A stretch of 38,715 bases of DNA from Segatella paludivivens DSM 17968 = JCM 13650 (GTDB lineage: Bacteria > Bacteroidota > Bacteroidia > Bacteroidales > Bacteroidaceae). The notes beneath the pieces were generated by a model. The model was given only the letters and a program-made list of their open reading frames with translations. It was not told the origin of the DNA and made no database searches. The position numbers and the translations under genes were made by a program. How positions within the stretch are numbered: the stretch's first letter is position 1; each line of letters begins with the position of its first letter. Shown here in pieces: positions 14,713-24,068 of this stretch. Location of the stretch: NCBI RefSeq assembly GCF_000373185.1, contig NZ_KB890648.1, positions 844 through 39,558 on the forward strand, read 5' to 3'.

Positions 14713-17700
14713 ATGAAACAGTACAGATTAGTAGACAATGCACTTGGATGGCTTGCATTCCTTATTGCAGCATTCGTTTATTGTTCTACAATTGAGCCGA
14801 CAGCCAGTTTCTGGGACTGCCCTGAGTTTATCACTACGGGTTATAAACTTGAAATCGGTCACCCACCAGGCGCACCATTCTTTATGCTTACAGCAAACTT
14901 GTTCTCACAGTTTGTAAGCAATCCTTCACAAGTAGCTCGCATGGTAAACACCATGAGCGCATTGCTTAGCGCAACAACGATAATGTTCCTTTTTTGGTCC
15001 ATTACCCATTTGACGCGTAAGTTGATCATGAAGGATTGGAATGAACTTACAACAGCCAAGACTATAATAATAGAAGGCTCAGGACTTGTAGGCGCATTGA
15101 TTTACACATTCAGTGATACATTCTGGTTCTCAGCCGTCGAAGGTGAAGTTTATGCTTACTCTTCGGCGTTCACAGCTATCGTATTCTGGTTGATATTAAA
15201 ATGGGAAGACCATGCCGACGAGCCTCACAGTGATCGTTGGTTAATATTGATTACCTATATGACAGGTCTGAGTATTGGAGTTCACTTGCTAAATTTGCTT
15301 TGTATTCCAGCCATTGTGCTAGTTTACTGCTACCGCAAATTCCCAAAGATGGAACTCAAAGGCTCACTTATAGCCCTAGTTATATCATTTGTAATCGTAG
15401 CTGCTGTATTGTACGGAATTGTTCCAGGAATTATAACAGTAGGTGGATGGTTTGAACTATTTTTCGTAAATGTATTGGGATGTCCTTTCAATACAGGTGA
15501 GATAGTATATATAATACTGCTTGTTGCAACTGTTGTTTGGGCAATATACGAAAGCTATTCTGAGGCAAACGAAAAACGTAGCAACATATCATTCGTGGCT
15601 TCATTTGCCATGCTTGGTATTCCTTTCTATGGATACGGATGGACTGCTGTTGCAATAGGCGCGGTAGTACTAATCGCATTATGGTTTGGCTTGAACTACA
15701 AGCATACAGTTGATAAGAAACGAGTAAGCTATGTAACTTCACGAACGAAGAACACTGCATTGCTATGCATGCTTATGCTCATGATAGGTTATTCTAGCTA
15801 TGCACTGATCGTGATTCGTTCTGCTGCTAACCCTCCTATGGATCAGAACTCTCCTGAAGATATATTCACACTCGGAAATTATCTTAGCCGCGACCAATAT
15901 GGTGACCGTCCTCTGCTATACGGACAAGCATATACTTCACAAGTATCGCTGAAAGTTGACGGAAGTGTGTGCAAGCCAGAAATGACTCAAGGTGCACCTA
16001 TCTATAGTCGCAAGGAGAAAGCTAACGCTAATGAGAAAGACTCTTACTTCATAGTAAGCCATAAAAACAAATACCAATATGCCCAAAACATGTTGTTCCC
16101 ACGTATGTATGACCAAGCTCATGCACAAGCATACGAAGACTGGATGGGTGGTGTAGACGGTACTAACGTGGCTTATGACCGTTGCGGAGAAAATGTAAAT
16201 GTGAAGGTTCCTAGCCAATTGGAGAATTTAAGATTCTTCCTTTCATATCAATGTAACTTCATGTATTGGCGTTACTTTATGTGGAACTTTGCTGGACGTC
16301 AGAATGATATCCAAGGCAACGGTGAATTGGAACATGGAAACTGGATTACAGGTATTTCATTCCTTGACAAAGCACGTCTCGGAGATCAAAGCAAACTACC
16401 AGACGACTTAAAGAGTAATAAGGGGCACAATGTATTCTATTGCCTTCCATTGTTACTTGGTGTAATCGGTTTATTCTGGCAGGCATGGAGAGGACAACGT
16501 GGAATTCGTCAATTCTGGGTAGTATTCTTCCTGTTCTTCATGACAGGTCTTGCAATCGTTATATACCTTAACCAGACGCCAATGCAACCGCGAGAACGAG
16601 ACTACGCTTATGCGGGCTCATTCTATGCATTCGCAATATGGTGCGGTATTGGTGTTGCGGCAATTTACGACTTACTAAAGAAGTATCTTCATGTAAGCGA
16701 ACCGGTTCTTGCGGCAATAGTTTCATTACTAGCTCTACTCGTTCCTATACAGATGGCAAGCCAGACATGGGATGACCACGATAGAAGTGGAAGATATACA
16801 TGTCGCGACTTTGGTCAAAACTACCTAATGACACTACAGGACAAGGGAAATCCTATCATATTCACTAATGGTGATAACGATACATTCCCATTGTGGTATA
16901 ATCAGGAAGTTGAAGGAGTTAGAACAGATGCACGTGTTTGTAACTTAAGTTACCTACAGACAGACTGGTATATTGACCAGATGAAACGTCCAGCATACAA
17001 ATCAACTGCCGTTCCTATCAGTTGGCCAAGAATCGACTTCTGCTCTGGAACAAATGAATATGTACCTATTCAGGCTGATGCTAAGAAACAGATACTAGAA
17101 TTCTATAAACAGAATCCTGTTCAGGCAAAGAAGCAGTTTGGTGACAAACCATTTGAACTGAAGAACATAATGAAGTATTGGGTACGTTCAAAGAATCCTG
17201 ATATGCATTTCATCCCTACAGATACGGTCTATGTAACAATAGACAAGGAAGCTGTAAAGAAGAGTGGAATGATGATGGCTTCTGATACTATACCTGACAA
17301 GATGGTTATCTCTCTAGCGAAGAAAGATGCTCTTTATAAGGGTGACCTAATGATGCTTGAGATGATTTCACAATGCGATTGGACACGTCCTATATACGTA
17401 GCCTTAACCGTTGGCGAAGATAACTATATGAATCTTGGCAATAACTTTGTACAGGAAGGTCTTGCAAACCGTATCACTCCGTTTACAACAACCATTGACG
17501 GTAAACCGGCACCTGGTGCAAAGAACTTTGATACAGAGAAGACATACAACAACCTGATGCATCGATATAAGTTTGGCGGTCTTGAGACAAGAGGACTTTA
17601 CATTGACGAGACTGTTATGAGAATGTGCTACACTCATCGTAGACTATTCGCACAGCTCGCTAAGCAGTTGATCATTGAGAAGAAGAATGCTAAGGCTCTT

Positions 17701-18057
17701 AAAGTTCTAGAGAAATGTGAAAAGGTTCTTCCTTCATACAACATTCCAAACGACTATATGAGCGGAAGTCTTGACTTAGCTGAATGCTATGCAATGCTTG
17801 GCAAGAAAGAAAATGCCAGAAGGTTATTTAATGACGTATGGAAAAATGCCACACAATACATGAACTGGTATCTGTCATTGAGTAGCGATCACTTCTCTCA
17901 GTCAATGAACGATTGTATACGCGAATTGACGATCATGCAACAGGCTAATGAAGTTGCTAACATGATTGATCCAAAACTCGCCAAGACTACAGGTAAACAA
18001 TTCCAATATATGTTTAATATGTATCGCGGCAAAGGCGGTGTGCTACCACAACAATAA
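14713..18057 (+). CDS. DUF2723 multi-membrane-span protein, putative GT-C-fold glycosyltransferase
   Basis: This is a very large (1114-residue) inner-membrane protein. The N-terminal two thirds hold a dozen or so membrane helices, with the DUF2723 signature in the first periplasmic loop: SFWDCPEF (Trp34-Asp35) and GHPPGAPFF. An acidic residue in that first loop is where GT-C glycosyltransferases (protein O-mannosyltransferase type) keep their catalytic Asp. The C-terminal third is soluble and includes TPR-like helices (SLDLAECYAMLGKKENARRLF near 1018-1038). The family is widespread in Bacteroidota and is thought to transfer a sugar from a lipid carrier on the outer side of the membrane; the acceptor here is unknown. 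It is followed 9 bases later by a polysaccharide deacetylase gene, a fitting partner. Confidence 0.88.
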   Translation: MKQYRLVDNALGWLAFLIAAFVYCSTIEPTASFWDCPEFITTGYKLEIGHPPGAPFFMLTANLFSQFVSNPSQVARMVNTMSALLSATTIMFLFWSITHLTRKLIMKDWNELTTAKTIIIEGSGLVGALIYTFSDTFWFSAVEGEVYAYSSAFTAIVFWLILKWEDHADEPHSDRWLILITYMTGLSIGVHLLNLLCIPAIVLVYCYRKFPKMELKGSLIALVISFVIVAAVLYGIVPGIITVGGWFELFFVNVLGCPFNTGEIVYIILLVATVVWAIYESYSEANEKRSNISFVASFAMLGIPFYGYGWTAVAIGAVVLIALWFGLNYKHTVDKKRVSYVTSRTKNTALLCMLMLMIGYSSYALIVIRSAANPPMDQNSPEDIFTLGNYLSRDQYGDRPLLYGQAYTSQVSLKVDGSVCKPEMTQGAPIYSRKEKANANEKDSYFIVSHKNKYQYAQNMLFPRMYDQAHAQAYEDWMGGVDGTNVAYDRCGENVNVKVPSQLENLRFFLSYQCNFMYWRYFMWNFAGRQNDIQGNGELEHGNWITGISFLDKARLGDQSKLPDDLKSNKGHNVFYCLPLLLGVIGLFWQAWRGQRGIRQFWVVFFLFFMTGLAIVIYLNQTPMQPRERDYAYAGSFYAFAIWCGIGVAAIYDLLKKYLHVSEPVLAAIVSLLALLVPIQMASQTWDDHDRSGRYTCRDFGQNYLMTLQDKGNPIIFTNGDNDTFPLWYNQEVEGVRTDARVCNLSYLQTDWYIDQMKRPAYKSTAVPISWPRIDFCSGTNEYVPIQADAKKQILEFYKQNPVQAKKQFGDKPFELKNIMKYWVRSKNPDMHFIPTDTVYVTIDKEAVKKSGMMMASDTIPDKMVISLAKKDALYKGDLMMLEMISQCDWTRPIYVALTVGEDNYMNLGNNFVQEGLANRITPFTTTIDGKPAPGAKNFDTEKTYNNLMHRYKFGGLETRGLYIDETVMRMCYTHRRLFAQLAKQLIIEKKNAKALKVLEKCEKVLPSYNIPNDYMSGSLDLAECYAMLGKKENARRLFNDVWKNATQYMNWYLSLSSDHFSQSMNDCIRELTIMQQANEVANMIDPKLAKTTGKQFQYMFNMYRGKGGVLPQQ

Positions 18058-18066
18058 AGAAAAGAT

Positions 18067-18678
18067 ATGTTTATAGAGCAACCAGCAAAATGGTTGCGCT
18101 GGATGTATCCCAGTGCGACTTGGAGAATGGACAAGAAAGAACATTCGGTTTATCTGACGTTTGATGACGGTCCTATCCCCGAGTCCACACCTTTCATTTT
18201 AAATACTCTTAGAAAGTTTGATGTAAAGGCAACATTCTTTATGGTGGGTGAAAATGTATTGAGACACCATGACCTATACAACAAAATCATTGAAGAGGGA
18301 CATCAAGTGGGTAACCATACATTCAATCATCTCGGTTCATTCAAGCATTGGACAATAACCTATGCAGAAAATACCGATCAAGCAAATGATTTAATTCACT
18401 CACACTTGTTTAGACCACCACATGGATGGATGAGACACTCTGTATATTGGTGGCTAAAAAAGAAATACAAAGTAGTAATGTGGGACTTGGTAACAAGAGA
18501 CTATTCAAAATGGCTTGAAGCCGATGATGTTGTAAACAATGTCAAGCGGTTTGCCAGAAATGGTTCTATAATAACTTTCCACGATTCACTAAAGAGTATT
18601 GACAAGTTAAAGACAGCACTTCCAGAATCAATAAAATGGTTAAAGGAACAAGGTTATGAATTCAAAACCTTTGAATAG
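18067..18678 (+). CDS. Polysaccharide deacetylase (NodB homology domain)
   Basis: This 203-residue carbohydrate esterase family 4 enzyme removes N- or O-acetyl groups from a glycan. The metal and catalytic motifs are present: TFDDGP at residues 31-36 (Asp33 base, Asp34 metal ligand) and HTFNH at 84-88 (His84 and His88 metal ligands). RPPHGW follows near 118, and the late FHDS near 175 supplies the final His. No obvious signal peptide is seen, though a hydrophobic or amphipathic N-terminus (FIEQPAKWLRWMYPSATWRM) could associate with membrane. It lies 9 bases after the DUF2723 gene and overlaps queG by 23 bases. The substrate (peptidoglycan, capsule or O-glycan) is not shown by sequence. Confidence 0.9.
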   Translation: MFIEQPAKWLRWMYPSATWRMDKKEHSVYLTFDDGPIPESTPFILNTLRKFDVKATFFMVGENVLRHHDLYNKIIEEGHQVGNHTFNHLGSFKHWTITYAENTDQANDLIHSHLFRPPHGWMRHSVYWWLKKKYKVVMWDLVTRDYSKWLEADDVVNNVKRFARNGSIITFHDSLKSIDKLKTALPESIKWLKEQGYEFKTFE

Positions 18679-19678
18679 TGTCTCACTTACAGAGGCAATA
18701 AAAGCCGAGGCACAAAACCTCGGCTTTTTTGCATGTGGCATTGCCAAAGCAGAAGCCGTAGATGATGAGACCGCTAAGCATATAAAAAACTGGATCCAAA
18801 AAGGCAACTATGCCAATATGGATTACATGTATAATTACACTGACAAACGACTTGATCCCAGATTGTTAATGAATGGGGTAAAGAGTATTGTTTGTGTAGC
18901 TCTTAACTATGCACCTAAAAAGACCATAAAAAAAGGAGAATATCAACTTGCAGCCTACGCACTTGGCAAAGATTATCACGACATTATAAAAAACAAATTA
19001 AGACAACTTGCCCAAAAAATTGGATTTGAAGATGAATTGTATTCCAAAGATCCACAAGCCAATAAATGCAGAATTTTCGTTGACTCTGGACCTGTACTAG
19101 AAAGATATTGGGCAGAAAGAGCTGGTTTAGGATGGACCGGAAAGAATCATCAACTAATAATACCACATGCCGGGAGTATGTTCTTTCTTGGTGAATTATT
19201 TCTTGATGTCGAACTTAAATATGATACGCCCATTAAAAGTAAATGTGGGAAATGCCATAAATGTATTGACTCATGCCCAACTAATGCTATAAGTGAATGT
19301 AATGAAATTGATTCCGAACGATGCTTGTCGTACCAAACAATAGAAAATAGTAGTAAAATAAGCTATCTTTTAGCAAAGGAGATGGGAGAGACAATATATG
19401 GATGCGACAAATGTCTCAATGCATGTCCATGGAATAGATTCGCTCAACCAAACGACACACCAGAACTTCAACCAAAGGAAGAGCTTTTAAATATGACCAA
19501 GGAAAAATGGCAGAACCTAACAGAAGAAGAATACAGAGAATTATTTAAAGGCAGTGCCGTAAAAAGAGCAAAATACAAAGGACTGAAAAGAAATATTGAT
19601 GCCGTGGCTTGCATCAATAAAGAAAAAAAGCTAACTTTATACCCAAAACAACAAAACTATGACAAAAAGAGTGAATAG
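18656..19678 (+). CDS. queG: Epoxyqueuosine reductase
   Basis: QueG reduces epoxyqueuosine to queuosine in the wobble base of tRNAs with GUN anticodons, using cobalamin and two [4Fe-4S] clusters. Both cluster motifs are intact: CGKCHKCIDSC (Cys197, 200, 203, 207, then PTNAI) and CDKCLNAC (Cys250, 253, 257, then PWNRFA). The N-terminal cobalamin-binding part includes DPRLLMNGVKSIVCVALNY and the later GLGWTGKNHQLI. The length of 340 is within the family range. The ATG at 18656 overlaps the deacetylase gene by 23 bases, and the next gene overlaps queG by 20 bases, so translation is probably coupled along this run. Confidence 0.95.
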   Translation: MNSKPLNSVSLTEAIKAEAQNLGFFACGIAKAEAVDDETAKHIKNWIQKGNYANMDYMYNYTDKRLDPRLLMNGVKSIVCVALNYAPKKTIKKGEYQLAAYALGKDYHDIIKNKLRQLAQKIGFEDELYSKDPQANKCRIFVDSGPVLERYWAERAGLGWTGKNHQLIIPHAGSMFFLGELFLDVELKYDTPIKSKCGKCHKCIDSCPTNAISECNEIDSERCLSYQTIENSSKISYLLAKEMGETIYGCDKCLNACPWNRFAQPNDTPELQPKEELLNMTKEKWQNLTEEEYRELFKGSAVKRAKYKGLKRNIDAVACINKEKKLTLYPKQQNYDKKSE

Positions 19679-20402
19679 TTACCAAGCAACAGCCGCACTA
19701 ACAAGAGCTTTTTTCGAAGCTTTCAGTACTGCAATCGTAGACAGCACATACCCTGGTGACGATTTTAACGAGAAGAATAATCCTAGCAATATCAAACAAG
19801 CTATGCTCGAGCATTATGAAGAAATAGGAAACCATTTCATGGATATAATGTTGCCAACTCTTATAAGACTTAACTACTCTGATGAAGAAAAAGTTGAGAG
19901 TGACATACAGAAACTTTCCAAAGAAAAGAAACTCACAGTTCATGATTATTTGAAATATGCTTGTAAGACAACCAAACTTTATGAAGCAACAGTTGACGAG
20001 TACAGGAGAAATATGGAATTGCTTCTTGGTGGTATGTTCTCAACTATACCAGAGCATTTACAACAATACATAAAAGGCATACAGTTGGCTGCAATTGACG
20101 AAACAAAAGCCATCCAACTTATGGTGAGAACAATCATGAAAGCGTATGCAGCTGGAATAAGAACTGCAAAATCAGGTAAGAAAAGCCTAAACCAAATAAC
20201 AATACTTAGATTGTTGCTTATAAATACAAATATACTAATCAACAACAGTGTATTGAAAAAAGAAAGTGACGATTTAGTAGAACTCTTTGAGGAAGCATGT
20301 GGAAATGAGGCTAATATCAATGTACTCTTCAATACTCTCGATGATATGTACAAAGAATTAGCTGAAATCGATGGTATTTCAAATAAAGAAAAAGCAAATT
20401 AA
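19659..20402 (+). CDS. Uncharacterised helical cytoplasmic protein
   Basis: I do not recognise this 247-residue protein. It has no signal peptide or membrane helix and looks mainly alpha-helical, with charged stretches (EEKVESDIQKLSKEKK near 73-88; LVELFEEACGNEAN near 206-219). A hydrophobic helix (ITILRLLLINTNILI near 183-197) could be a buried core or an interaction face. No catalytic motif is visible. It overlaps the 3' end of queG by 20 bases and is followed after 2 bases by a small lipoprotein gene. This makes it a stable member of the operon, and codon use looks like its neighbours. A role linked to tRNA modification is possible from position only. Confidence 0.6.
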   Translation: MTKRVNSYQATAALTRAFFEAFSTAIVDSTYPGDDFNEKNNPSNIKQAMLEHYEEIGNHFMDIMLPTLIRLNYSDEEKVESDIQKLSKEKKLTVHDYLKYACKTTKLYEATVDEYRRNMELLLGGMFSTIPEHLQQYIKGIQLAAIDETKAIQLMVRTIMKAYAAGIRTAKSGKKSLNQITILRLLLINTNILINNSVLKKESDDLVELFEEACGNEANINVLFNTLDDMYKELAEIDGISNKEKAN

Positions 20403-20404
20403 AA

Positions 20405-20785
20405 ATGAAACAAATAAAGATATTAATCATAATATCCATTGCCACATTAATGACAACTTCGTGTACGAAGAAAATACACATCAATGAAGTAAGTTTTGAA
20501 AAAGATTCAGTGTATTACAATAATAAACCATTTACTGGGGAAATACGGACTGAAGATGACAAAACAGGTATTTTTAACACCGATAAAGGTGTTTTGAAAT
20601 CATTGAAATTCTATCATGACAATGGAAAAGAAGCAATTTCAATGAAAATAAAAGATAATGGTAAACCAGAGACACACATATATGATGACAAGGGTAATCC
20701 AACAGACCTTGTTTCTTTCCAGCAAAAGTATATGGATTTATGGATAAAGATTGCTTTGGTTCAAGGCGAATTCATGAGCAAATAA
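20405..20785 (+). CDS. Small lipoprotein with MORN-like (YwqK-type) motif
   Basis: This is a 126-residue lipoprotein: a signal peptide ending MTTSC places the lipidated residue at Cys20. The mature part contains YYNNKPFTGEI and a later LKFYHDNGKEAIS, which resemble the two halves of the MORN-variant repeat found in YwqK-like 'antitoxin' proteins of Bacteroidota (pattern xYxNGKxxxxxx). A polar C-terminal helix follows. The 'antitoxin' label in databases is not well founded for such envelope proteins, so no toxin link is implied. It is the last gene of the rightward run, directly before a strong terminator. Confidence 0.6.
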   Translation: MKQIKILIIISIATLMTTSCTKKIHINEVSFEKDSVYYNNKPFTGEIRTEDDKTGIFNTDKGVLKSLKFYHDNGKEAISMKIKDNGKPETHIYDDKGNPTDLVSFQQKYMDLWIKIALVQGEFMSK

Positions 20786-20791
20786 ATTAAG

Positions 20792-20830
20792 AAAAAAGGT
20801 GCAATTCAAAAATAGAATTGCACCTTTTTT
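20792..20830. terminator. Bidirectional rho-independent terminator
   Basis: A 16-bp perfect inverted repeat (20792-20807 with 20815-20830) has a GGTGCAATTC / GAATTGCACC core flanked by A6 and T6 and a 7-base loop. It ends both the rightward run at 20785 and the leftward glmM operon, whose stop is at 20848. Confidence 0.9.
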
Positions 20831-20847
20831 ATATATTATAATATAAC

Positions 20848-22239
20848 TTATTGCATATCATAAACTACCTGCATGAGTTTCTTGCCCAATGCATCAGCCT
20901 CATCCATCGTTGCAGCCTCACTGTATACACGGATAATTGGCTCCGTATTACTCTTACGAAGATGTACCCATTTGTTTGGAAAGTCAAGTTTGACTCCATC
21001 AATGTCAGTAACAGTAACATCTTTTTCCTTACCATACATCTCCTTAACCTTAACAAGGATTGCATCTACATCAGTAGAAGGAGTAAGATCTATTCTATTC
21101 TTAGCAATACAATATTCTGGGTATGTAGCACGAAGTTCGCTAATACTGCATCCCTTATGAGCTAGATTAGACAAGAACAAAGCTATACCAACAAGAGCAT
21201 CACGACCATAATGACTCTCAGGATATATTACTCCACCATTGCCTTCACCACCGATAACAGCATGAACATCCTTCATCTTTGTGGTTACATTAACCTCTCC
21301 AACTGCTGCAGGAGTGTAAACACCACCATGCTTAACAGTTACGTCACGAAGTGCACGAGTTGAGCTCAAGTTTGAAACTGTATTACCTGGTGTGTTGCTC
21401 AAAACATAATCAGCAACAGAAACCAAAGTATATTCTTCACCAAACATTTTGCCATCCTCACATATAAATGCAAGACGGTCTACATCTGGATCTACTACTA
21501 TACCTAGATCATAACCACCCTTAGCTAGTTCACCCATAATACCACCAAGGTTTTTCTCTATTGGTTCTGGATTATGAGCAAAGTCACCATTAGCTTCTCC
21601 ATTAAGGAATTTATAATCTACTCCAAGAGCCTTTAATAGATCAGGAAGAATTACACCACCAACGGAATTTATTGAATCAACTACGACCTTAAAACCAGCC
21701 TTTTTGATAGCATCAACATCAACAAGTTTCAAATTCAACACACTATCAATGTGTCGTTTATCAAAAGTATCATCTTCATTGTATTTGCCTAGATTATCTA
21801 CATCAGCAAAATCAAAATCTTCACGTTCTGCAATATCGAGCACCTCATTACCATCATCTTTTGTCAGGAACTCACCTTCATTATTAAGTAATTTAAGAGC
21901 GTTCCAATGACGTGGGTTATGACTTGCAGTGATGATAATACCACCATCAGCTCCACTCATACGCACAGCAATTTCTGTTGTCGGTGTTGTAGCAAGACCA
22001 ATGTTGATAACATCATATCCCATACCCATAAGAGTACCACACACAACATTCTTAACCATGTCTCCAGAGATACGAGCATCACGACCAACAACAATTTTGT
22101 TGCTGTCTGATTTCTTACTGCGACGAATAAATGTAGCATAAGCCGAAGTAAACTTAACGATGTCAAGAGGATTAAGAGTGTCACCAGCATGCCCGCCTAT
22201 AGTACCGCGGATGCCAGAAATAGATTTAATTAGTGTCAT
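20848..22239 (-). CDS. glmM: Phosphoglucosamine mutase-like alpha-D-phosphohexomutase
   Basis: The enzyme moves phosphate between C6 and C1 of a hexose; as GlmM it makes glucosamine-1-phosphate for UDP-GlcNAc, peptidoglycan and lipid A. The signature sites are present: the phosphoserine Ser106 in TASHNP, metal loop DPDVDR at 250-255, sugar-binding loop GEGNGG at 331-336 and phosphate-binding RKSNTEPIIRVY near 434-445. The GEGNGG form is closer to the archaeal-like GlmM/PMM branch than to the E. coli GEQSGH form, and is usual in Bacteroidota, so phosphomannomutase or phosphoglucomutase activity remains possible. It follows a DUF4827-type lipoprotein gene by 11 bases and ends at a shared terminator. 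Confidence 0.88.
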   Translation of the reverse strand: MTLIKSISGIRGTIGGHAGDTLNPLDIVKFTSAYATFIRRSKKSDSNKIVVGRDARISGDMVKNVVCGTLMGMGYDVINIGLATTPTTEIAVRMSGADGGIIITASHNPRHWNALKLLNNEGEFLTKDDGNEVLDIAEREDFDFADVDNLGKYNEDDTFDKRHIDSVLNLKLVDVDAIKKAGFKVVVDSINSVGGVILPDLLKALGVDYKFLNGEANGDFAHNPEPIEKNLGGIMGELAKGGYDLGIVVDPDVDRLAFICEDGKMFGEEYTLVSVADYVLSNTPGNTVSNLSSTRALRDVTVKHGGVYTPAAVGEVNVTTKMKDVHAVIGGEGNGGVIYPESHYGRDALVGIALFLSNLAHKGCSISELRATYPEYCIAKNRIDLTPSTDVDAILVKVKEMYGKEKDVTVTDIDGVKLDFPNKWVHLRKSNTEPIIRVYSEAATMDEADALGKKLMQVVYDMQ

Positions 22240-22250
22240 ATATTTATATG

Positions 22251-22889
22251 TTATCTACCTTTTTGCAATGTAATTTCATACAGACAAGGATATACATCGC
22301 TTGATGCAATTGTTGTACCCTTAGCCGACGGAACGATTAATTTTACCTTGGCGATATCACTCTCAGCAGACTCATAACGTGCGAGATTGATATAAGCGAA
22401 AGGAACCAACAGTCCTTCTGGAACTGATGTTGTACTATAAAAACTAGCAAACAAACTTTCACCAGATACAAATTGTCCATAGAAAGAACCTGAAATATTC
22501 CTTACATTCAAATGGTCTACAATAGCAGAATATTTAAGCACATCATTTGACAACAGAACAGAATCTGTCATAAGGTTAACCTCAGTAAATCTCATAAGAA
22601 CAGGAGAAGTATCACCACTCTTCAATCTAGAGCCAGTACCCTTCCTTACAATCTGCATATATACTCCTGAACTATTAAATAGCACATATTCGTTTTTACT
22701 AACATTTGTAGTGGAATCTTGTGCAAAAAAAGTTGCTTCAGAAATTACATTAACGGCAGAATCAGCGATAAACTGGTTGATTGCCGAGCGTTCCTTTTTC
22801 TTCTTATCAGCATAAGTTTCCGTATTGCTACATGAACCGAAAATCATTATACCAACCAAAGCGAGAAGTGCAAATAGAGTTTTCTTCAT
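22251..22889 (-). CDS. DUF4827-type lipoprotein
   Basis: This is a 212-residue lipoprotein. The signal peptide ends FGSC, so Cys20 is the lipid attachment point, followed by a Lys-rich segment (DKKKKERSAINQFIAD). The core contains GVYMQIVRKGTGSRLKSGDTSPVLMRFTEVNL, a pattern recalling the FKBP peptidyl-prolyl isomerase fold (IVRKGTG.....GD...), but the catalytic aromatic residues of active FKBPs are not obvious. Bacteroidota carry a family of this kind (DUF4827), often encoded next to glmM and an NrnA gene, as here. It lies 11 bases before glmM and has its own candidate promoters. The function is unknown. Confidence 0.7.
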   Translation of the reverse strand: MKKTLFALLALVGIMIFGSCSNTETYADKKKKERSAINQFIADSAVNVISEATFFAQDSTTNVSKNEYVLFNSSGVYMQIVRKGTGSRLKSGDTSPVLMRFTEVNLMTDSVLLSNDVLKYSAIVDHLNVRNISGSFYGQFVSGESLFASFYSTTSVPEGLLVPFAYINLARYESAESDIAKVKLIVPSAKGTTIASSDVYPCLYEITLQKGR

Positions 22890-22913
22890 CGTTAAATTTA
22901 TAAATTACAATGA

Positions 22914-22963
22914 CAAAGATAATGCAAATGTGCGAATTATCCTATCATTTTGATGCAAAGATA
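22914..22963 (-). promoter_or_regulatory. Two tandem -7 elements upstream of the DUF4827-glmM operon
   Basis: On the minus strand TATCTTTG occurs twice, at 22963-22956 and 22921-22914. Both are exact TAnnTTTG matches, 42 bases apart. The upstream copy has CTTT at about the -33 distance; the downstream copy has none. Starts would be near 22949 and 22907, leaders of about 60 and 18 bases to the ATG at 22889. Confidence 0.5.
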
Positions 22964-23022
22964 CTAAAAAGCTAACATATAGAAAGGTTATAATGAGAGT
23001 TTTTATTTATATTTCCCAATTT

Positions 23023-24060
23023 TTAAGCTTTCAACATATCACCGAATTTGATTATAGCATTGCGAGCTATTGTTTCAGCCTCTGCAAGACTACAATGCAG
23101 TTTACCACCACTAGCATTAAGATGCCCTCCCCCATTGAAAAATTCTTCAGAGACCATATTACAAGGAAAATCATCAACAGAACGTAAACTCACAAGAACC
23201 GTATTATCGTGACGATCATCCTCACGAAGTGATATTGAAAACTTATGTCCCTTTATACGCAGCGGTTCATTGACAAGTCCTTCTAAATCTCCTTTTATAA
23301 AGTGATATTTTTTCATATCATCCCTACTAACGGTGAAATAAGAGGCATGATATTCCTCAAAGATATTCAACTTCTGACTCATTAAATAACCACGGAACTT
23401 AATTGCCCATGGGCTATAGTTGTTGAATACATTGCGGTATATTTTATCCTTATCTATTCCAACTGTGAGAAGAAGTCCTATAATTGAATATATTTCTGGA
23501 CGTGCTGAATTATAAGTAAAGCCACCTGTATCAGTCATCATTCCACAATATAATGGAACAGCTATCTTACGCGTCATATTTTCAATTCCAGAGAGTTGAT
23601 AGATTAGGCGAAATACCAATTCACATGTACTGCATGCTTCTGAATGTGAAATAGTTATAACAGAATCAATGACTGGATTAAGATGATGGTCTACAACCAC
23701 TTTTTTTGCAGAAGACGCATCTATACTTTCTTGCATATCTTCAAGTCGTGCAGCATCGTTAAAGTCTAGAAAAAATATCAAGTCTGCATTCTTAAAAGCA
23801 GCATCTATTTCAACTTTGTGCTTATCATATCTTACTATCTTCTCAGTACCAGGCAACCATTTTAAAAAATCAGGATATGCATCAGGAACAAAGACAGATG
23901 GACTTTTGCCCTGCTGACGCAAATATTCCGCCAAACCAAGACAAGCACCTATTGCATCACCGTCAGGACTTTTGTGCCCCACAAGTATTATTTTATTTGC
24001 ATCGCTAATAAGAGTTCTTAACTCAGCGATTTCTTTCTCTGTTATAATATCTATCTGCAT
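23023..24060 (-). CDS. nrnA: DHH/DHHA1 phosphoesterase, NrnA-type oligoribonuclease / pAp phosphatase
   Basis: This is a 345-residue DHH-family phosphoesterase expected to degrade short RNA oligonucleotides and 3'-phosphoadenosine 5'-phosphate. The N-terminal DHH domain shows GHKSPDGDAIGACLGL near residues 28-43, a metal-binding Asp region (FFLDFNDAARLE), and VDHHLNP, the DHH triad. The C-terminal DHHA1 domain ends with a glycine-rich FFNGGGHLNASGG near 315-327. An open frame extends 17 codons further upstream, but I chose the ATG at 24060. The extension would run back through the promoter (-7 box at 24069-24076) and into a terminator stem, and MQIDIITEKEI is the natural start. The gene precedes the DUF4827-glmM pair in the same direction. 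Confidence 0.88.
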   Translation of the reverse strand: MQIDIITEKEIAELRTLISDANKIILVGHKSPDGDAIGACLGLAEYLRQQGKSPSVFVPDAYPDFLKWLPGTEKIVRYDKHKVEIDAAFKNADLIFFLDFNDAARLEDMQESIDASSAKKVVVDHHLNPVIDSVITISHSEACSTCELVFRLIYQLSGIENMTRKIAVPLYCGMMTDTGGFTYNSARPEIYSIIGLLLTVGIDKDKIYRNVFNNYSPWAIKFRGYLMSQKLNIFEEYHASYFTVSRDDMKKYHFIKGDLEGLVNEPLRIKGHKFSISLREDDRHDNTVLVSLRSVDDFPCNMVSEEFFNGGGHLNASGGKLHCSLAEAETIARNAIIKFGDMLKA

Positions 24061-24068
24061 AATGATTG

